Shown: in pieces, positions 58,361 to 64,000 of the stretch
Layout: every line of letters starts with the position of its first letter
Position numbering within the stretch: the first letter of the stretch is position 1
Assembly (NCBI GenBank): GCA_001643675.2
Contig: LSRY02000002.1
Span: 1,137,001-1,201,000 of the forward strand
Reading direction: 5' to 3'
Length of the DNA stretch: 64,000 nucleotides
DNA from: Monocercomonoides exilis
Taxonomy: Eukaryota > Preaxostyla > Oxymonadida > Polymastigidae
Position numbers and translations under genes: made by a program
The notes under the pieces: model-generated
Databases searched by the model: none
What the model saw: only the letters and a program-made list of their open reading frames with translations
What the model was told of the DNA's origin: nothing

Positions 58361-60109
58361 TTGCTCAAAAGTGAATAAGTGAAGACCATTAATAAAACAA
58401 AGAAGAGTTTTTTGTAGGAAATTTTAATGTACTTTATTAATGAATATATTTGCATTTTTTTTTTCTTTCTTTTGATTAACCTAATATGATTTTGCTGAAG
58501 CATGCCTTTTGTTCATTTTCTGTCTTCAAGATAAGACGAAGAACCCAAGGGAGTTGCAAAATACTTTTTCAAAAGAAGATTTGATAGCTGCTGATTGAAA
58601 ATGACTTTCATTTATCAAAAATTTAGTCTGGCCTCTTCTCCTGTGACTCTGTTTTCATTCATGCATCCTTTCTTTCATTTTTCAAAATTCATTCACCTGT
58701 TGCTTATTGGAGATAACCAATTTGATTGAAAAGACGAAATGCAAGTTATAGAAAACACCAAAATACTAATTTTTCAATTTGATGAGAATTACTCGCAGCA
58801 AAATCTTTGAAATTGAACAGAAAATCTGTGACCCTCAAGAGCAAACATGATTAACCACTTCTTTGAGGTGGAAGCTCAATCAAAAATTCAATTGATTCAA
58901 TGACAATTGTTTAAATTTCAAAGTTGTTGGTCATTCTCATCAAAAATCAGAATTTCTGCCACTGGAGAAATAAAAATATAATTGATATCGTAAAAAAATG
59001 TTGAGCTTGGTAGATTTTCAAATACACTTATTGAACTGATGTTTTCTGATAATGTTACCCATTTCATTTCACCTCAATGATGACTGATGTTTCAGATTCA
59101 TTTGATCATTCCATTGACATGGGTTTGGCAATATTGTCTTTCAAACAGAAAGAACATTAGGTGCAAGATAAACGATATTATTAGTGACATTTTCCCCCTG
59201 CAGAAGAACTTGTCAAAACAGGAAAGCTAAAATTTATCAAACATTTGATACATTTTTATATGGTTTCATTAAAAATAGTTCATTTTTGATAACCCCAAGT
59301 AAGCCCTTGACAATATTCTTTAAAAATATATTTTTTGTCCATAACAAGCAAAATGACTATGATTGGCTTCAAATATGATTTCATCTCATTTGTCTTAATC
59401 AAAAAGATCTTTGAAAAATTCATCTCTGATGGTGAACTCTTGTCGCATGATTCTAGTTGAAATTCTGTGATGGAATAAATGTGATTTTTATGTTACCAAT
59501 TTTTTAAAATGAAAGACGAGGCATATTGAAGAAATCCAAAATTTTTGTTTGAGAAGAAAATAATAATGCTCCTATCACTTATCGTTGAAATGAAAATTGG
59601 ATAATTATGGGGCAAAATTTTTGCATAAATGAAAAATTCAACAATTTGCAACAAACTTTTTCTACAATCTTGTCATTATAAGTCTTGCATTTTCGTGTGA
59701 AAAATATTTGAAATATTAGAAAAAATTTTTTTGTGAAAAATGTTTGAAAGAAATGCAGTTTATTCTTTATATCTATTTTTTTCAGAAAAAAAATATGAAT
59801 ACCACATGAAAAAGAGATGCATTCAAAGCTTGATATTCAAAGAGGAAGAAAAGCTAAAGAAATAAAAATTGGCTCAATTTGAAGTTTCCACAGATTGAAT
59901 GAAACACAGATGTCAGAGGATTGATGATCGGATAGATCACCCAAATAGAGGAAGAAGAGGAAGAGGAACAATGTGAAAGTGAAAGTGAAAGAGAACGAAA
60001 AGGAAAAGAACAAGGAGAAGATGATATCTGAGTGATCAGTGGAAGTGCAATCATTTGCTATGCTCATTTCAGTTTGCCTTGAAATAATTCACTTTGTTCT
60101 CTTCAAACT
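58361..60109. other. Long stretch without recognisable genes
   Basis: AT-rich; frames are short and broken on both strands. A purine-rich block at 59,940-60,030 gives Ser/Phe-rich shadow frames only. Confidence 0.5.
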
Positions 60110-61763
60110 GTGCGTTTGACAAAGGAAAATTTCAGAATGAGATTTTTTCCACAAGTGAAAAAACAAAAATCATTAATAATTTTCGGTATTTCTTTGTGGA
60201 AATCATCTCCATTATTTTCTTCTTTGAGTGTTTTGGCTCACATTATTAATTCTCTTTTCTCCATCATCATCTTTGTTGCTTTTTGTTATTCCTTATTCAA
60301 CTGTTTTTTGCGTAGTTTATTTGCTTCTTCTTCTTCTTCTGAGGCTGCTCTTGTCTCTGTTCAATCTTCAGCATTTAGCCTATTCGAGCTGGACATAGGG
60401 TCAGCTTTTTAATGGGACTTTTTCCTTAATTGGCACTTTTTTTGTTTTCGCTTGCAAAATGTCGAGAAATGAGAAGTAGTTTTCAGCATTTTAAAAATCC
60501 TTTTTAACAAGTTTTATTCTATTTATTTATTGTTTTCATTTTTATTTTCGTTTTTTACACATCGAGAAATTTCGTTTTTTTGTTAAATTTAATAGTACTT
60601 TTTCTAGCCAACCAGGCAACTCAAAAAAAATTGGGGACATGTTTTATATAGCATTTGCGTTGAACTATTAATCTTTAAAATCTTTTTTTTCACAAACACT
60701 TTTTTCTTGATTTTTTCGCATTTCAAAATTTCATCAACATGATAACATAAAACTGATTATTTCTTTATTAATATAATGAAATGACAAAAATAAAAATATA
60801 ATATGAATGACTAACACTTTAAAAACCAAGTGTTGCGAAAATGAAACATTAATTTTTTCTATTTGTCTTTTTCCGGCAAATGGCGCAAACCAAAAATGAT
60901 CAATGATCAAGTCTTTGTAACAAAGTTAAATACTTGACAAGTAGATACAATAAATATTTTATTTTTATAATACTTCATTGTTAAAGCATTTGTTTTGCAT
61001 ATTATATTTTTATTTTTGTCATTTCATTATATTAATAAAGAAATAATCAGTTTTATGTTATCATGTTGATGAAATTTTGAAATGCGAAAAAATCAAGAAA
61101 AAAGTGTTTGTGAAAAAAAAGATTTTAAAGATTAATAGTTCAACGCAAATGCTATATAAAACATGTCCCCAATTTTTTTTTGAGTTGCCTGGTTGGCTAG
61201 AAAAAGTACTATTAAATTTAACAAAAAAACGAAATTTCTCGATGTGTAAAAAACGAAAATAAAAATGAAAACAATAAATAAATAGAATAAAACTTGTTAA
61301 AAAGGATTTTTAAAATGCTGAAAACTACTTCTCATTTCTCGACATTTTGCAAGCGAAAACAAAAAAAGTGCCAATTAAGGAAAAAGTCCCATTAAAAAGC
61401 TGACCCTATTCATCTCTCCAGAAGCATGATGTTGCGTTTTCGACTATTCCACACAAAATCAATAAATTAGACACTCGGCGCAAAATGCTCCTCAAAGCTT
61501 AGTCTCTTCATCTGAACTGCACTGCTTCTGAAGAATGTCCAGAGGCTGTTATGATTCTTGCAATAGCAGAAACAGCAAACAAAAAAGCACTAGAATCCAT
61601 AAAGTGCATTCAAATATCCGTTGAAAACAGGCTTCAAAGCATTTCTAGCGTTAATAACATGCTGAATCAAACTTCATCGGACAACATGCTTTTCTTATAT
61701 CTTATCGAAAGGTTCATCTCGACAGCATTCAGAAATCAAGGCAAGAGTGTCTTTCGGTTTTGA
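60110..61763 (+). pseudogene. Coding-like region split by a foldback element
   Basis: Left part 60110-60398 encodes a hydrophobic Ser-rich segment (LFSIIIFVAFCYSLFNC ... ALVSVQSSAFSLFELDI). After the inserted element, 61,430-61,762 reads NKLDTRRKMLLKA, an in-frame TAG at about 61,499, and then SEECPEAVMILAIAETANKK to a TGA at 61,763. The two sides may belong to one interrupted gene. The weak match of the setting to the oxymonad repeat family downstream is only suggestive. Confidence 0.35.
60399..61406. mobile_element. 1,008-bp foldback element with TA duplication
   Basis: Begins GGGTCAGCTTTTTAATGGGA and ends with the exact complement; TA on both sides (60397-60398, 61407-61408). Arms of roughly 430-450 bp are nearly perfect inverted copies around a short centre (about 60,830-60,960). 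No transposase. The arms include ATTGGGGACATG and GCCTGGTTGGCTAG blocks in mirror order. A Tc1/mariner-type non-autonomous element is most likely. Confidence 0.9.
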
Positions 61764-62021
61764 ATGAAAGATGTTTGCTCAGATGAAATTGAATGAATGG
61801 AAACAGAGATTAACATAAAATGAGGGGTTGTAAAGAAACGCAGCTTCTATGAAGTTTGAATGATATGTTTATGATAATCCCATTGATGTGAGTTGTGTGA
61901 GGAAGTTAATGGATAGCGCATCACTTCTGAATGGGAAGGAGATGAAATTGCTGCTCCGTTCGAGAAAGATTTAAATAACATGAGATTTAATTCAAAAAAA
62001 AAAAAAACCAAACGTTGATAT

Positions 62022-62552
62022 ATGTCAACATTTAGAAATATCATATTTCAAAGCGAAGAAATTTGGCCCTGGAAAAGTGGAGTTTTGATTCGAATCTTAA
62101 AATTTTTAAAGGCACTTCCTTTCACAAAATTAAAAAATCTACCACTTTTCTTTCATTCTTTTAGATTTCAGCAACACTATCAGCACATTCGTGAACCATC
62201 CATTTCTTCAATCTTTCATTTTACGAATTCGACGATTTTCACCTTTCCTCCAAAAAAGAAAATATTCAAAATCTTTGTGATTTCATCCTGTTTCGACAAA
62301 TATTGGACAGAATTCAATATTCATCCATCATCTTCATCTTGCACAAGTGGTACTATTCCTCGTTGTTATCCCCTTGTTATTCTGCTCCAAAATGAGAAGA
62401 TAGACGGTTTTGATTATTGGTCAGATTTCTGGGCTTTGGAAAGGTTACAGATAAATATCTTCACTTCATATAGAACAATATTTAACACGCACATGCAGAT
62501 ATTTTCATTAAATAACAAAAAATTGCCATTTCCTCATTCTTTCAATTTTTAA
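62022..62552 (+). CDS. Uncertain open frame, unknown
   Basis: 176-codon frame with mixed, protein-like composition (ISSCFDKYWTEFNIHPSSSS; LQNEKIDGFDYWSDFWALE) but no recognisable domain, and AT-rich ends. It may be a gene fragment. Reported because the composition is better than that of nearby chance frames. Confidence 0.25.
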   Translation: MSTFRNIIFQSEEIWPWKSGVLIRILKFLKALPFTKLKNLPLFFHSFRFQQHYQHIREPSISSIFHFTNSTIFTFPPKKKIFKIFVISSCFDKYWTEFNIHPSSSSCTSGTIPRCYPLVILLQNEKIDGFDYWSDFWALERLQINIFTSYRTIFNTHMQIFSLNNKKLPFPHSFNF

Positions 62553-62963
62553 AACTATCAGACAACATTCCAAAATCTACACTTTTCTATCATTGTCTGT
62601 TGCCATCTCACAAAATAATACCGCATTTTCCGCAGAAGATGTTCATTTGCCAATCCTTTGTTTTTCCAACTGATATTTCAGACAAATGAAAAGATTCGAT
62701 CAAAATATCCATTATAACAAACAAAAATTGATTAAGTGTTGCCTCTCTTCAAATCCTTTACCAAAATATCAACAAAAGAAAAAATGGTATGAATGCATTA
62801 TTTTTTATGATTCTTTTGAGAATCAATTTATTTTAACTTTCTTTATCCAAGCAATGCTTATTCAATACGAATATCAAAATGTCATTGCTTTCCGAATACA
62901 ATTCATTTTCAAAAATGAAGGAGACGAACAACACAAAAAAGTTCACAGGTTTGTATTCCTCGC

Positions 62964-62968
62964 TATAT

Positions 62969-63059
<91 letters not shown>

Positions 63060-63061
63060 TT
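62964..63061 (+). repeat. (ATTT)n microsatellite, about 24 units
   Basis: Uninterrupted ATTT repeat running directly into the exon of the downstream gene; read in frame it gives LFIY repeats. Confidence 0.95.
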
Positions 63062-63062
63062 G

Positions 63063-64000
63063 AAGCATTGTTAAATGGAATGGAAGAGTGCAATGAGGAA
63101 GAACAAATGCAGAAAATCAAGGAAATGAACGAAATGGTGGATCATATGAATGAAGAAGAATTTGAGTTTGTTTTCACAGAAGAACCATTCAACAAATTAG
63201 ACAAAATGATTGAAGAAAAGAAACTTTCAATGGAAAATACAATTTTGCTGTTGAAGCATGTTGGATGCTTGAAAATTCTGAAAAACATGCAGATTTATTG
63301 CTTTATTTATTCTAAATTGAGAAGAAGATTTGAAGAGATGATCATTGAAGAGGAGGGGAAGAAAGAAGAAAAGAATGAAAGGCTTTTGGTTGATCTTTGC
63401 GAATGCTTAGCTTTGCTAAATATCTCTATCCTTACAGATGAATTGCTTTCAATCATTATGCCTTGCCTTCTGAAGGTTGCCTCGAAGAAAGGCGAGACCG
63501 AAGAAGCTCAGAAGGAAGTGGAAATAACTTTGCTGGCTTTGAGCAATATTGGGAGTTATGTATGAGCACTTCTATTTCCTTTTTGATGTTAATTGCTATT
63601 TTTTTAATTCTGATTAGAATGCGCCAAAAGAACTTCATTTGAATGTGATCAAAACGATCATTGAACATCACCAGGAACATCACAACCTCACTCGACTTGC
63701 TTATCAGTCTGCTTGGCAGTTTTTGATGAATCGATTTTATTGGGACAAAAGCTTGGAAGAAGTGATAGTGAAAGAATTGCATTTTGCAAGAGAAGCAGCA
63801 AGAGAACTGGAAGATCTATCAAAGTGTATCGACTGGAATAGAAATGAAGAAGAAAATGGAAGAATAGAAGTGCATATTATCAGGAGATGGCTCTATAATA
63901 TTGATAATTACTTAACCTCGTGCGAATTGTGGAACGAAGAAATTGCTGGACTTATCAATTGCATTGTTCAAATGATTCGAGAATCAAGGGACAATCACAA
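63063..64000 (+). CDS. Oxymonad lineage-specific repeat-family protein (partial)
   Basis: Exons 63063-63559 and 63618 to the window end (intron 58 nt, GTATGA...GATTAG, phase 0). Helical, charged protein: EECNEEEQMQKIKEMNEMVD, LLVDLCECLALLN, then IIEHHQEHHNLTRLAYQSAW, KELHFAREAARELEDLSKC and RRWLYNIDNYLTSCELWNEE. From memory this matches a very large family of uncharacterised Monocercomonoides proteins sharing the HQEHHNLTRLAYQSAWQFL and ELHFxREAxRELEEL blocks; I cannot verify this here. Function unknown; the helical repeats suggest an ARM/HEAT-like scaffold. The usual N-terminus is replaced by the microsatellite, so the true start is unclear and the copy may be damaged. Confidence 0.75.

Noticed and set aside
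62964-63061. LFIY-repeat membrane protein
   Set aside because: It is a pure (ATTT)n microsatellite read in frame.

Overview
The window is nuclear DNA of a flagellated, AT-rich protist with many short GT-AG introns, mostly 42-110 nt, often with a GTTTG-type donor. The best guess is an oxymonad close to Monocercomonoides. The main clue is the partial gene at 63,063-64,000, which matches from memory a large lineage-specific repeat family of that genus; this was not checked by a search. A ciliary transition-zone protein (NPHP4) supports a flagellate. The standard genetic code fits: eL32, uL23, RhoGAP and RsmE genes end in TAA, and the Gln-rich Nab2 gene uses only CAA/CAG for Gln.

Layout. 1-226: end of a transposable element. 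701-2629: HARBI/IS5-type transposase. 4,205-12,335: nine-exon NPHP4 gene. 12,828-19,884: a compact minus-strand run of housekeeping genes (ribosomal eL32, a Nab2/ZC3H14-type poly(A)-binding protein, an RsmE-type rRNA methyltransferase, an SH3-RhoGAP protein, a diverged ubiquitin-like protein). 19,885-23,200: AT-rich DNA with a pogo remnant. 23,200-28,600 (minus) and 37,300-42,750 (plus): two large, low-complexity, coding-like regions of unknown function whose splicing I cannot fully resolve. Between them, 28,830-37,155 is a roughly 8.3-kb element with ~1.2-kb near-identical inverted arms and one central multi-exon gene joining a ubiquitin-specific protease domain to a transposase-like RNase H-type domain.

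42,800-53,750 is a graveyard of nested DNA transposons: pogo-type pseudogenes, foldback elements, and a well-delimited 4.23-kb pogo-type transposon (44-bp inverted ends, TA duplication) itself broken by a 1.65-kb element with an exact 8-bp target duplication. 54,016-58,360 returns to host genes: ribosomal uL23, divergent from a small bacterial-like 3D (double-psi barrel) protein, then a DHHC palmitoyltransferase, a tRNA-Arg(TCG) and a small membrane protein. 60,399-61,406 is a 1-kb foldback element inside a broken coding region, and the window ends in the oxymonad repeat-family gene.

The genes do not form one pathway. The host genes serve translation, rRNA and mRNA handling, Rho signalling, cilia and protein acylation. 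The novelty lies in the mobile DNA, above all the deubiquitinase-transposase gene, and in the 3D-domain and ubiquitin-like genes.
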